Shown here: one piece after another, positions 22,733 to 34,600 of the stretch | Layout: each line of letters begins with the position of its first letter | How positions within the stretch are numbered: the first letter of the stretch is position 1 | Source: Zoroaster sp. YZ-2022 | Taxonomy: Eukaryota > Echinodermata > Asteroidea > Forcipulatida > Zoroasteridae | Length of the DNA stretch: 64,000 bases | NCBI GenBank assembly: GCA_029582265.1 | Contig: CM055819.1 | Location: forward strand, 4,877,855-4,941,854 | Direction of reading: 5' to 3' | Notes under the pieces: model-generated | The model's input: the letters and a program-made list of their open reading frames with translations, nothing else | Database searches by the model: none | Told to the model about the DNA's origin: nothing | Program-made: the position numbers and the translations under genes

Positions 22733-23271
22733 TTAAAGGGACAATATCGTCACGATCAACAGGACATGGAATCAGAGTGCTAGTTTTAGGTTAACTTAGT
22801 GACTGCTGCATAAATGGGCCAGTAATATTCAGTCACTGTGTTCACCTTAACCCTCCTACAATCAGTGCAATTTTTGAAACAACCCATTCAGGCCACTCCA
22901 AGCTTATGCAGTTGTTGTAGGGTCTCCCATTGATACATCATTGCAGTTCAAACAACCAGCTGTAACCAGACCATGTATTTTGATTGTATTATAAATACAC
23001 CTATACAAAACCACAAAGACTGGTTTGTAATGGCCTTCAGTGTGTTTTGAGTATGTAATCAGAGATGGTCTTATTTACAGTGGCCTTGGGTGGCACTGGG
23101 TTGATTTTGTAAGATTACTTGGAAAGGACAGCAGTGGCTTGTATGCTTTAAAGGTTGGTGAAGAACATATTGGAAATTTAGTGGATCGGAGTGGCCTCCA
23201 TGTGAAACTAGGACACCGATTCCATACCCTGTTGAAAGTCTGCTCCGATCATGACGATATTGTCCCTTTAA
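22733..23271. mobile_element. TTAA foldback MITE (AAAGGGACAATATC), copy 2, interrupted
   Basis: Same termini as 20836-21060, expanded to 539 bp by the nested CCCTCCTA-type element at 22847-23206. Confidence 0.72.
22847..23206. mobile_element. TTAA MITE, CCCTCCTA terminus (copy 5), nested
   Basis: It begins TTAACCCTCCTAC and is inserted inside a TTAAAGGGACAATATC element (22733-23271), whose sequence resumes at TGAAACTAGGACACC. The right terminus is degraded. The interior loosely repeats GTGGC and GGCCACT words. Confidence 0.5.
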
Positions 23272-23717
23272 CCCTAACCATGCTCAATGCAACAAGATGC
23301 AACTAGTGTTAAACAGTTGTTGTATCTTGGTGCAAAAGAACCATTGTTCTAGCTGGTGGATCCTGTTGCATTGAGCAGCCTGCATACTTTTCTGTTAATA
23401 ATGTGTGTGGACTTATATAGCGCACGTATCCACCAACTGAGTGGTGCTCAAGGCGCTGTTGTTGTATTTTGTTGCATTCAGTTGCATTCAGGAGGGTGTC
23501 AGTGAAATGTCTGTATGGGATTACTGTAACTTAGTTGTCATAGTGCAAAAAAGGCATTACTTCCATATATTTAAGCTATGGCATTTATGCATCAGAATTT
23601 TGATCCTGTTCAAAAGAACAGAAAGTAAAAATTTAAAAAACAAGGAAAAAACTTTTGTTTAAAATTATTAGCTCATCAGTTTAGTACATGTGTATTCATT
23701 CATTAAGTGCCTTTTTA

Positions 23718-23994
23718 TTAACCCTAGCCCCCTAGGTATTCTGGCTAGGAACCTTCCTGAATCCTCCAAAATCCATCAGTGCACTTTTGGAAACATGCAC
23801 TTCAAAATGCACTTCAAAATGCACCATGCATTTTCATTGATCTTTCATATTCAGCACTTATGGCCTGTAAATCTTGCCAAGTAGTAAATTTGCCCCGTCT
23901 GAAGAGGTGAAAGTACCAGTTTCCAACAGTGCAGAATTTTTCCCAAAAAGTGCCCCTTGGAGGATTTTGATGGATTTTGGGTGGTTAGGTTTAA
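23718..23994. mobile_element. TTAA MITE (CCCTA termini), copy 1
   Basis: It starts TTAACCCTAGCCCCCTAGG and ends GGTTAGGTTTAA. The arms pair through CCTCCAAAATCCATCA and its complement. Terminal CCC next to TTAA recalls piggyBac-type ends. Confidence 0.6.
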
Positions 23995-24340
23995 CCCTCC
24001 TACTGATACTATAGACCATTTGAAACCATTCAAAATTTCCACTTACCAAAATGGCCATTGGTTTTGTACACACATGGTGATACCATTTGAAAAGTGTTGG
24101 TAGCAAGCTTTACTACCATTCAAATCTATTCAAATGGTTTTTGAATGGTAGATACACTACACCATGGTGTGTTTCCATAGCCGAAGGTTTCAAATGGTGA
24201 ATGTACTACACAGTGGCTTATAAATCATTCAAATGGTTTTGAATGGTGGATACACTACACCTTGGTGTGTTTCACAAAACGAATGGTTTCAAATGGTGCA
24301 TCAACTTGTCTGAAAAAGGCACCAAAAGTAGGAGGGTTGT
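23991..24340. mobile_element. TTAA MITE, CCCTCCTA termini (copy 3)
   Basis: TTAACCCTCCTA on the left; GTAGGAGGGTTGTG on the right with the TTAA mutated. The interior matches copy 2 (ACCATTTGAA, CCATTCAAA, TTTGAATGG). It starts exactly at the terminal TTAA of the adjacent element 23718-23994. Confidence 0.65.
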
Positions 24341-24445
24341 GTAAACTAAACCGATCTTCACTATCATTTATTTATTTTCGTATTAATGTTCTCCACTCCG
24401 AACAAGGTATTAACCAGGATTTGCAAATAGTGCATCACAAGATGT

Positions 24446-24765
24446 TAGACCAACCGGTTTAGTGCATTGGACTTGTGTTCTGATGGCTGAGTCGTCAGAA
24501 TGTGGGTTCAAATCTTGGCCGCGACTTGCATCCTTGAGTAAGACACTTCACTGTACAGTGCTCCTCTTCACCCAGGAGTTTTAATGGGTAACTGTGAGGG
24601 TAGAGGTTAATATTGTGGTTGAAAAAGCTTCTAATGTGCTACGTAGCTCAGGGCTGTATACTCCCCAGGGAACTGAGAAAGTTTAAGGATTGATATTGGC
24701 CCAATGACCAGGGATAATAATGTAAAAGCGCCTTGTATCCTTTGGCAATTGGGTGCTCTATACAT
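24446..24765 (+). mobile_element. tRNA-derived SINE, copy 2
   Basis: Same family as 41848: CAACCGGTTTAGTGCATTGG, GGGTTCAAATCTTGG, TTGAGTAAGACACTTCAC and CACCCAGGAGTTTTAATGGG. A reversed body-only copy lies at about 20590-20760, and a tail-like fragment (TTATATAGCGCACG...GGCGCTG) at 23410-23460. Confidence 0.72.
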
Positions 24766-25432
24766 CCAGTTATTATTAGTTTTGGAAAAACAGGGTCAAA
24801 CCTGGAGTTTCCTTCTTGAAGGGGCATGGCAATTCTATTACAAAATCTTAATGTCTTTGGGAACTTTTCGAAGGGGGCACCAAAGCTAGAATCAGGGTAG
24901 CCCCAAAGATCTGATGTCACACTTGGAGGCTTGTGAAAGACGCCAGATACCGGCCACTCAATTTTAATGGAGATTCAACTTTGACCATGGTTGGTAGCTA
25001 GCGTGCGCACCTCGAAGCGTGACATTGGATCTTCGACACAATGTATCCTTGATTGAATGGTATACACTAAGTCTGTCTCTATCCTTGATAGGATAAAGAT
25101 GGGGGACCAGTCTAGAACTGAAGCTGAAGCAGTGGCCTCAATGAAATCATAAATGTAGAATATGTATGGCCGATTCAGTGGTAACTCGCATTTTACGCCA
25201 ATTTTCAAACCAGCCTATGTCCTGAATTTGTACAATTTTCTATAAGGAACGCTTGACCTCCATGCTTATGTAGTAAATGAACAGTTTTATATACATGGTT
25301 TATTTTAGAGGCACAATATTATTTTTCTCACAATTGGAGGTTGCAAACTGGCTTTTCCTGAGGAAATAGTTTATAATTTTTCAATTTACCTAGTAGTGTA
25401 ATTGTTTATCATTCCACCATCATGTATTCTTC
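24766..25432. other. Intergenic
   Basis: Low-complexity and diverged repeat-like DNA; no gene supported. Confidence 0.4.
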
Positions 25433-25867
25433 GAAGGGAAGGTACAACTTTGAATGTTACCAAAATATCAAATAAACATCTTATTATTTCAAAAAATTGT
25501 TGGTGTTAAGTTGGTACACGTATATCGATCTTCCTGAGAAATCATTTTGTCTGATGTGCTTTCATCTTAGAGAAAACAGGACTTGTTATGTCGAATTTAC
25601 ATAAAGCAATATTTTGTAAAACATAAAAACAGAAGAAAAAACATGTAACAGTTTGTTGTTGTATTCTCAAACAATGGAGCACCAATCGACTAATCCGGTG
25701 ATCAATGTTTTCCGCCATTACTGCGGTGGTACCACACTGAACGCGCGTCACACGCATTTTTAAATACGCGGTACGGTAGCGTTTCGCCAAATAGAGTGCA
25801 TAGATTGGTTGAAGAAGAACTGGACTGCGTAGAAAATGAACCCTTGACACAGAATGCCACAGCAGTT

Positions 25868-25925
25868 ATGGCAGCGCCCAGTGAACTGGTTGACGGATTA
25901 GTCTATTGTGATAAAACTTTCACAG
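25868..25925 (+). CDS. Candidate first coding exon, unidentified
   Basis: ATG at 25868 gives MAAPSELVDGLVYCDKTFT, then a donor GTTAGT at 25926. The upstream 200 bp is richer in CpG than the surroundings, as a promoter might be. A 17-nt segment at 28447-28463 (acceptor GTCCAG, donor GTAAGT) would continue in phase with ENGKYY. Against it, the exon lies between inverted AAGGGAAGGTAC ends (25433 and 26033) and could be transposon sequence. Confidence 0.3.
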
Positions 25926-26879
25926 GTTAGTTATATAATATATGCATTTCTTGAAAAGCTAGACGGTGGAAATTATTGTACAGTTTATTGAAATTATTGT
26001 TACCAAATACCAATGTTGTACTTTCCCTTTACATAAGCAGTAACCAGTAACTTTGTATAATTTACCTAATTCAATATAATTTTATTTAGTTGTACCGGTA
26101 CACATATATTTTTGTATCCTTGTTTTTAACTCTAAGAGAGTATTATTGTGTCAGGTCAAGTTAGTGTAAATGTATAAATCGTTGTGTGCCCGGAAGAAGG
26201 ACGTAACAAAAGTGTGACCGGCAAAAGGTCGTAAGCAATATAATGTGCAAAATTGTGGTTCAAGAAAACTGAGTGTGAAAATTTGGTTGTTTTTCTGCCA
26301 TTTGTAAGTCATTGTAGGAAAGTTAAATTCTGCATGGGAATGGAAAAACATGTCTTGGGAGTAATTCTAGCAACAAATATGTAACAGTTATGCCCTACTT
26401 TTTTTCAAAGGAGCCATTTTATTGCTTACGACCTTCTGCTGGGACAAAAAGTTGTACTTTGTGTGTCGGAAAGAAGATCATAGAGCCTTATGACCTTCTT
26501 CCGGGGACATGACGAAATTTGGTGTGTGTTTGTGCCTTTGTACATACATGTACTATGTGCAAGTATTGTGATTTAAAGATGTATTGTACATGTCCATGAC
26601 TTTTTCACCGGTGATTCCCAGTAATTTTTTATTTTTTGATTCCCAGTATATTTTCCTCAACTGGGAAATATAAACAAATACTCTAAAAGGACAAATTTCA
26701 TTTTAAAAACTATCAAAGACATGTTTTTACAGTAATATACATCTAGGCACTTAACTACAGATGAACCATGCCTTTTGAGTTTTATTTTGTGAAATTTATT
26801 TTTGTTTAGGCTAAATCATACATTTTGAGTAAAAACCAAAGTTGGCTGGAAAGTGTGAAATAATCACAAACCTGCATCT

Positions 26880-27375
26880 TTAAAGGGACAATATCGTCAT
26901 GGTCAGAGCAGACTTTCAACAGTGCATGAAATTGGTGTCCTAGTTTAAGTGATTGAAAATTACTGGCATATTTATGCAGCAGCATTATGACCTTATCATG
27001 TGGGGTATTATGGCAGTCACTGAGTGAACCCTCCTACCATAGCTGCACTTTATTGGCAAGAAGCTATATAGGTAAAAATCAGCCAACTGCCTGTTTTGAC
27101 TGTTGACCCAAGTGTGCACACAGGGGCATTTTGACCACCCTGAACAATACCAGACAATGCTTTCACCAGTCAAGAAAGGTCTAATCATTTTGACCTGTAA
27201 ATGTACTTACTGCACATAAGGTTTGACAGTGTTCGACTTTTCAGTGCACTAGATATACCTTGGCAAGTATATCAACATTTTGACTGATTTTGACCCTTGT
27301 AGTAGTAGGAGGGTTAATCTAAAACTAGCAATCTGATTCCATGCCCTTTTGATCATGATGATATTGTCCCTTTAA
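26880..27375. mobile_element. TTAA foldback MITE (AAAGGGACAATATC), copy 3, interrupted
   Basis: Same family, with TTAA at both ends (26880-26883 and 27372-27375). It is interrupted by the element at 27025-27317. Confidence 0.72.
27025..27317. mobile_element. TTAA MITE, CCCTCCTA termini (copy 4), nested
   Basis: The left end is TGAACCCTCCTA (first base pair of TTAA mutated) and the right end TAGGAGGGTTAA. The interior repeats TTTTGAC five times. It sits inside the TTAAAGGGACAATATC element 26880-27375. The uninterrupted copy near 59725 reads GAGTTAATCTAAAAC at the same point, which is the empty site. Confidence 0.72.
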
Positions 27376-27702
27376 CACAATAAGCAAGTTTGTTATCATA
27401 AAAAATTGGTTAGTTGGTTAGTTGCTTTCAGTATACAGAAGCATTGTAGTGCATAAAGTGTTTGCGTTGTCCATCTATTCAAGTCCTTCTGAGAAGACAC
27501 TACAAAAATAGTGTTTAGAATTTAAACACATTTCTAAACACTTTTATTCACATGTTTAGCCTGAAACATGTTTAGATTGTGGTTTTCTGTGATGTGTGTT
27601 TGAATGAATGCTAAAAACCATATGAACAGGTGTCAAAAAGCTAAGCACGTTTAGCTTTGTGACATATTCATTATTTTGTGTGTGTGTGTTGTATTGCTGT
27701 AA

Positions 27703-28244
27703 GACCAAATAAGTCTCCGGTTTCTGGTCATAGGTCGGCTTAAGAATCGGTGCGATGATGCACCTTTTTGGGGGATCTTTTTGATAAGGTGATACATGTT
27801 AACGTGTGTACGTGGTTATTGGAACCAGACCAAATTTCCCATACACAAGTATGGTGGCTAAGAGAAGCCGCACAAATCAAGCAAACGTTCATACCCCTGT
27901 GTGAAAACAGGGAATTCCAATCGATCCAGCAATTTTTGCTGCAATTGCTATCGTTTCATAGCAAAAAAAAATGCTATGAAATTTAAAAAAAAAAATTCTG
28001 GATCGATTGGAATTCTGCTGTTTTAAATGACTTTTTTTTACATCGGGGCATACACGTTTGCCTGATTTGTGTGGCCTCTCTTAGCCACCATAATTTGTGT
28101 ATGGGACATTTGGTCTGGTTTCAATAACTAAGTATATACATGTACATTTATCACTTAAAAAAACTACCAAAAAACAAAAGCATGTCACCGCACTGATTTT
28201 GAAGCCGACCTAGGACCAGAAACCAGAGACATTTTATTTTGGCC
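27703..28244. mobile_element. Full-length 542-bp foldback element, Harbinger-like
   Basis: Nearly the whole element is one inverted repeat. Left end GACCAAATAAGTCTCCGG, right end CCAGAGACATTTTATTTTGG then CC, flanked by TAA and TTA. The arms pair through GTCATAGGTCGGCTT, CATACACAAGTATGGTGG and GGAATTCCAATCGATCCAG, leaving a short AT-rich loop near 27960-27990. Confidence 0.75.
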
Positions 28245-29619
28245 TTAGAGCAACTCTTTATGGGAACAGCTATGTACCATAATCACAGCTATGTACCATA
28301 TATGTTACACATAATCACCAAATATCCTTCTTTTCCAGTGTTCTGCAGTATAATTTTAATAATATTTTATCGGTATTTTATAAAAACCTTTTGTTTTCTA
28401 TAAATGTAACTATGCAATATTTTACACTGGTATTTGTCTTGTCCAGAGAATGGCAAGTACTATGTAAGTGAACTTATTTTTGTATAATTTTGTATACATG
28501 TCTTTATACATCTTGCTTTGTGAGTGATCATAACAGTTTGAATAAACTAATGTAGAAATTACAGGCATAAATTGTCAGCTGAATTATGAATGGCGGTTAT
28601 TTTATTTTATTCCTCATGTACAGGATTTGCCATTTACTTGGGGGGGAGGGTGGTTCGGTGGTATAGCTAAGATTGTTTCTGGGAGGTGGGGAGGGGGCAG
28701 AGACAAGCAGAATTTCTGACCTAAAATGAAAACATACAAGGAAAACACTTGTCATGTTGCATGCTGCAGACTGTTGTTTGTTGATTTTGGCATGATTTTT
28801 TAATGGTTTATGTTCATTTTCAAATTCTCAAAAGCAGTGTTTTTTCTATTAAACGGAAGGAATAACATTGGCGGTTGAAAATCGAGTAAAACCTTCTCTA
28901 AATAGGCTGTTCTCTTTGTAAGAAGTTATGAACGTGTATGAACCCGTATGCCGTTGGCGTTTTACAAATAGGCCCTACCTGTCCATCAATTATTCTGCAC
29001 CCTGTGGATGATTTTGTAAGGGGAAGTTAGGTCCGAAATATATATTATATTTAGCGAGTTAAAATGGATATCCCTTAAAAAATATGTGAAAAGTGGCCCG
29101 GGCTCACTATATGGACCTAAGACTCGGTCCTCAAATTAAAAATTTCCCTTTTTTTCCGAAATCCAAACGCCATAAGTGGTTGAAATTATGAGCTTGCGGA
29201 CGGATTGGTTTTTTTAATAAGGAGCTGATATTTAACTTTATTAGCTGGGTCAAAGCACGGAGGAAGGAACCTAACTTAAACAGAAGCAACCATCTTTTTT
29301 TTCAATTCCGAACCACTCATGCAGATGGCATGATCATATGAAATACTGTAACGAGGTGTCAGACTAATTAACCCGTTCTGGATATTATGATTGTTAGACA
29401 TTGCTGTTATTTTTAGTTAAGTCGGAAATAATCGACCGAAGCTGTGAACAGTCGGAAAAGTTGGCTTCCCGGAAACATCTCTAACAAAAGTCCTATCACT
29501 GCAGATTTTCGGATGTTTGTCCAACTAATGAAAATTATTATAGCTTTATTTAATTAAGGGGTATTTCCCGTACACAAAAACATTCTTTATTTCCGAAATG
29601 TATGTCAAAAGCGGGTTTG
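28245..29619. other. Intergenic, with a possible 17-nt microexon
   Basis: The only gene-like signal is the splice-flanked 28447-28463 segment, in phase with the candidate exon at 25868. A G-rich tract lies near 28645-28700. Confidence 0.3.
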
Positions 29620-29635
29620 GGGCTTTTGTCAAGCG

Positions 29636-29780
29636 CAGCGGCGTAGCCGGGGGCAGGGGGGGGGGGGGGGGGTGGGGGGGCTGGGGAACGTGTCCCCCAC
29701 AAATTTCCAGTCCCCCCAGGTTCCCCTCACGAAAAATCCCGATAGTGCCCCCACTGAAAAAGTCCTGGCTACGCTGCCTG
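29636..29780. mobile_element. hAT-like MITE with 8-bp target duplication
   Basis: A 145-bp element flanked by GTCAAGCG on both sides (29628-29635 and 29781-29788). The ends are CAGCGGCGTAGCC and, reversed, CAGGCAGCGTAGCC. The interior has a long G run. The left duplication arm has the uninterrupted site near 17686-17696. An 8-bp duplication with CAG ends fits the hAT superfamily. Confidence 0.75.
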
Positions 29781-30965
29781 GTCAAGCGCCAATAAATTGT
29801 TGGTCCAACCTAACTAGATTGTACAAAAGGTAAAAATTTAATATAAACTTACACAAATGTAACGTATAATATACACTGTTTTCTCCTTTTTGCCAACCAT
29901 TACTTTAAATGCAATATATATTATTGTCGATTGGGAGAATTATTTTCTAGTCCTTTCTCCATCCACAATTTGATCTTAAATGACCGCAAATTTACCTTGA
30001 AAATTACTTTTAAGACCAAAATTTGGGATCATCCAGTGTCATACACTTATTTTGTCTTAAGATTTTGTGTTAAGATTTGATTTTCATAATAAATTTCATC
30101 AACATAAATTTTCGCCCATCATTTGATTTTGAATGACCTTAGTTAGTGACCTTGAAAATAACCTTTAAGGTCAAAACTGAGAATCATCCACCCTCATCTG
30201 AATCGCCATCCTTCGAAGTGTAAGTTCTGTATAAAGTTTGGCATTAACAAACACAACAATAACAAAAACAAACGTTTTGCTCATTTCTAGAGCCTTTTTT
30301 CAAATAGTGGCTGATCAACTGTCTCATAAGTGCGCAGGTACTTGGCGCAGCGCGTCATCGGAGAAAGAGCACATGCGCATACAGCATTATTTCAAAGACG
30401 CCGCCTGCCACGTGTGTTGAAAAATCAACGAGAAGTACTCTGAAATTTCTGTAAATTTTTCCTGTTTCCCTGTGATAAAAGTTGACTTCGAAATGAAACA
30501 CCGTGTACGAGGAAGACTGCTGAGCTGGATAATTCTCCCAAGTGTATTTCAGCGCTGAGGTAAAGAAGTAAATATGCCATATCCTGGGGAAATGCCTTGG
30601 CGGGAAGATTCAAACGGTGATAAAATGGCTGCCGTCCAAAGTTGTGCACAAATAAAATTCCCACATTTTCTGAAAATATAAAATACAAGTTGAAATGCCC
30701 TCATAATGTGTCCTCTGACATATGCAAAGTTTTTAAAAGGTAAAAGTTTGTGTGGAATAACCATTTTTCCAGGGAGTTGCATGGTTTCCGAAAAGTCGAA
30801 GGGGGGTGGGCTTTATACCACCCCCGGTTTTCCAAAAGGCCTGGGGTATTTTGTGGTCTGCAGGGGAAAGCCTTATATCCATGTAATCTGTTCATTAGCT
30901 GTGTGTGACATTTGGCCCCCGAAAAGGCAGTCTCTGGAGGGGCGTGGCTTAAGTGTATCTGGGTA

Positions 30966-31405
30966 GAATGTCGTATCCGACCGCCACTTTTTCTCATTAA
31001 ATATAACCAATAATGTAATCTTACCTACCTAAGGTGGAGAACACATGGATGATGATGGACATATACTTCAAATTATTCCAGGATATTTATTCCATGAAAA
31101 ATCAGGCATTTTTGTTATACGATGACTTCCTCGGTCATGTCTGATCTTGTCAATTCCCCAATTAGTGACCAACACGGTCATTGTACATGCACAGTGGCAA
31201 CTATAATAGGATCCTTCTTTTTCTGAAGGGGAGGATTTTTTTTAGAAGGGAAATAAAGTCTGAAAACCATCATGAAAAGTGTATTTTAAAGATAGTTTTT
31301 GCTTTTCTGTATGCCAAAAAATCGATAGAATAATTTTTAACTGGTTAGTGGTTGCAAAAAAATTCCTTAAAAAGTGGTGGTTGGATACGACATTCTTTCC
31401 TAGTT
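30966..31405. repeat. Inverted-terminal repeat family (GAATGTCGTATCCGACCGCC)
   Basis: TAGAATGTCGTATCCGACCG and its inverted partner GGTTGGATACGACATTCTTT bound 440 bp inside the right duplication arm. Related ends occur near 13394, 15590, 16016, 19494, 19660 and 57630. Confidence 0.5.
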
Positions 31406-32070
31406 TACATCATTTTTCTTAACAAATAAAAGGACTGCAGTCTATGATTGGGCAATAAGTAGAACAGGTGATAATTGTAGATATAAAATATATAATCATA
31501 ATTTTAATCATAAACTGAGAGGAAGGCATTTGGCTAATCTGTTTTGAGTGGTATTCTGAAAGCAGCTAGCCTGACAAAATAAGATCTGGCTTCCATCTCC
31601 CTGTCCATGATATACACGTGTCACCAATGTTTGTCGTAATGACCAGCAAAAACCAAAGCACCCGGCTCATTTTGAAGTGATTAATTTGAACCATTTTCAG
31701 CACTTCATGCAACTTCTTTTTAGTACTTGCATGTAAAAGTAGTTAATATTTCTGTGTCCAATTTCATTTAATGTACATGCTACATATATTTTTGCCATGT
31801 ATGTTAAAACAAAAATCCACGTATTGAGACGATAATACCTTATATCAAAAATAATCTTTTAAAGGAAAATCTGTGATATTTGTCATATTTGGATAGAAAA
31901 GTGGCAGTTGTATTTTACAGAGGATGTTTGATACCATCAACTTAACAGTAAATTTAACGTTTCATGTCGTCACTTTTTCTTGTGAAATTACCTTCCTTCA
32001 AACAACCAACTTGTAAAATGTTCAGTTGATACATGTACATCCCCCTAATCCCCTCCAGTGGCTAGAAACC

Positions 32071-32570
32071 NNNNNNNNNNNNNNNNNNNNNNNNNNNNNN
32101 NNNNNNNNNNNNNNNNNNNNNNNNNNNNNNNNNNNNNNNNNNNNNNNNNNNNNNNNNNNNNNNNNNNNNNNNNNNNNNNNNNNNNNNNNNNNNNNNNNNN
32201 NNNNNNNNNNNNNNNNNNNNNNNNNNNNNNNNNNNNNNNNNNNNNNNNNNNNNNNNNNNNNNNNNNNNNNNNNNNNNNNNNNNNNNNNNNNNNNNNNNNN
32301 NNNNNNNNNNNNNNNNNNNNNNNNNNNNNNNNNNNNNNNNNNNNNNNNNNNNNNNNNNNNNNNNNNNNNNNNNNNNNNNNNNNNNNNNNNNNNNNNNNNN
32401 NNNNNNNNNNNNNNNNNNNNNNNNNNNNNNNNNNNNNNNNNNNNNNNNNNNNNNNNNNNNNNNNNNNNNNNNNNNNNNNNNNNNNNNNNNNNNNNNNNNN
32501 NNNNNNNNNNNNNNNNNNNNNNNNNNNNNNNNNNNNNNNNNNNNNNNNNNNNNNNNNNNNNNNNNNNNNN
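32071..32570. other. Assembly gap, 500 N
   Basis: A run of exactly 500 undetermined bases, probably a fixed-size placeholder. It truncates the right duplication arm, and any open frame through it is meaningless. Confidence 0.98.
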
Positions 32571-33019
32571 AAACTGGAAAAGGTGTATCTGAATAAATTA
32601 GATGCAATAACCAGAGATACGACACACCCTCTGCATTCATCGTAACACATCAGATAGATATCATGCCCCATGCACAAACCAGTTTAGATTCTCATTTCTA
32701 CCCACAGAAGTCCATCTTTTCAGCTTGAATTTCTCAAGGTGATCAGTCACATGATGGGGTTATTTTCAGTGCCTTTTATTTGTCTAAACTAAAAAAAATT
32801 ATGGATTTTATGCTTTTAATATAAAATGTAGGTTCCCTTTTAAAGTCTTTTTTGATTGTCATCTGGTGTGATCTCATGTTTAATATTTTTAATTGCACAT
32901 CTTTTTAAATTGTGACTGATATTAAAATTAAATTGAATTGAATTGACCTTAAGAATCAAGTTGCTGTTGCTGAGAACTTATACATCGAAATTGATGGGAA
33001 ACTCCATCATCATCATCAT

Positions 33020-33165
33020 ACCTGTTGCTGGGTATCCGGGTGTCCGAATACCGGACCGAAACTGTTCTACCCAGTTCCATTTTTCGGTTTCAATTACCTG
33101 TAAATGACTTTTTAAAATTCGGACTTATCATTTGAGCGATGTGAACAGAAATCTGTGACTCTGGA
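33020..33165. mobile_element. Truncated hAT-like MITE (GGTATCCGGGTGTCC)
   Basis: It shares GACCGAAACTGT, TTCCATTTTTCGGTT and AACAGAAATCTGTGACTC with the element at 38026-38417. Both termini are lost or mutated. Confidence 0.55.
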
Positions 33166-33209
33166 AAAATGTAATGTTTCAGGTGTGTGATTTGACACAA
33201 GGTTAATTC

Positions 33210-34600
33210 CAGCATGACAGACAGGACAGATTTACTTTTTCAAAGGCCTGCCAAATACAATCTGTAAGGTGTAACCTTCTAAGTTATATATATAGTCAAA
33301 GTAAACACTCTATATTTCAAATTAAAAAACAATCCATGAAACTAGAGGATTCAGTGGCTGTATAGTGACAAAGTAAAATCAGCGTGACAGACGGGACGGA
33401 AATTACACTCAATCTTTTGAAAACGACTTTCATTGGAAAAAGCTATCTGTTCTCCTATGAAATTTAATGTTTTTTTCTTTTAAAGTTAATCACTTTTATA
33501 CAAATAATCAGTAAACATTATGACTTAATTATTCAAAACATGGAACTGGAAACACCAGACTCATTAAAGTTGTGACAGACGGGACGTGACAGAAGGGACA
33601 TTTTTGCACGCTCAATAAAGCATCATTTAAACTAGTCCTACGATGATCAAATGTCATTTTTGGAATTTATTTTGAATCAACAACTAATACTACAAATTAA
33701 TAATAAAGTTACTGTCAACAACAATTAATTAGAGAGTACCCCTTTAAGAGACAGTAAATTGGAGCACATTCATTCACACCTGAATTTAAGCTAATTTTGA
33801 TTTGTGTGTTTCATTGGTCAACTAATTAATCAACATTTCACTTCAAAAGGCACTATTTATTAATATCTTATTATTTTGGCACGAACAAGTACATGTATGT
33901 GCAAAAAGATAACAATAAATATTATGCACTAGATAAAGCTTTACAATCTGAGTGAAAGTCAAACGTTTACATTTAAATACACTTTTGCATTAAAATCAAT
34001 TCATTTTTCCTGTTTCTTCTTCAAACAATGTAACTTAGGTAAACTGTTATGTAAGGTTTTCTCTTTCTAACCTATACTACAGATTCACCATACTTGTAAC
34101 TTCAAACCATGTACTGCAGAAGTTTGAGTCCCTCTACTCTCATGAGTAGATACATGTACATCTCTTACAGTTGATTGGTTGTGCAGTACTTTATGCAAAT
34201 TCAGTATGTGCACATACTTATTGTAGTGTGCATGCACACTACATGGGTATTTTTTATAATTAATACTTAGTTTACATTTTTTATTGATAAATTTATCAAT
34301 TATATCATTTTTCAAGAAGTATTAAAATGTAAAACAGTCTATGTTTACCTTTTTCAGACCTAAAGATAAAAAGAAATGTGACAGACGGTACAAAATAACA
34401 AAGTCTGGGTAAATTGGACAGACGGGACAGATTTTGAGATGGAATATCAGATCAACTAAACTTCGAAAGCTATTTGTATTTTACTTTCTAGGTGTGGTCA
34501 CCTTGATAGAAGATAGGAATTCAACTTTGAACCAAAAATATCTTTCATGTAAAAAATACACAACTTTTTAATGTTTTTTGTGATAGACGGGACATTGCAT
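33210..34600 (+). repeat. Region with recurring TGACAGACGGGAC motif
   Basis: The motif or a one- or two-base variant occurs near 33213, 33384, 33572 (twice in a row), 34379, 34416 and 34583. Sequence between them is not obviously repeated. No reading frame or known element explains it. Confidence 0.6.

Larger units (their letters stand above)
29620..32070 (-). repeat. Right arm of large inverted duplication
   Basis: Reverse-complement counterpart of 12906-17705, cut off on the outer side by the N gap that starts at 32071. It preserves uninterrupted sites where the left arm has insertions, and it carries one insertion (29636-29780) that the left arm lacks. MOSMO lies in the roughly 12-kb spacer between the arms. 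Confidence 0.8.

Noticed and set aside
32026..32677. Open frames of about 190-210 codons on both strands
   Set aside because: They run through the 500-base N gap and contain almost only undefined residues.
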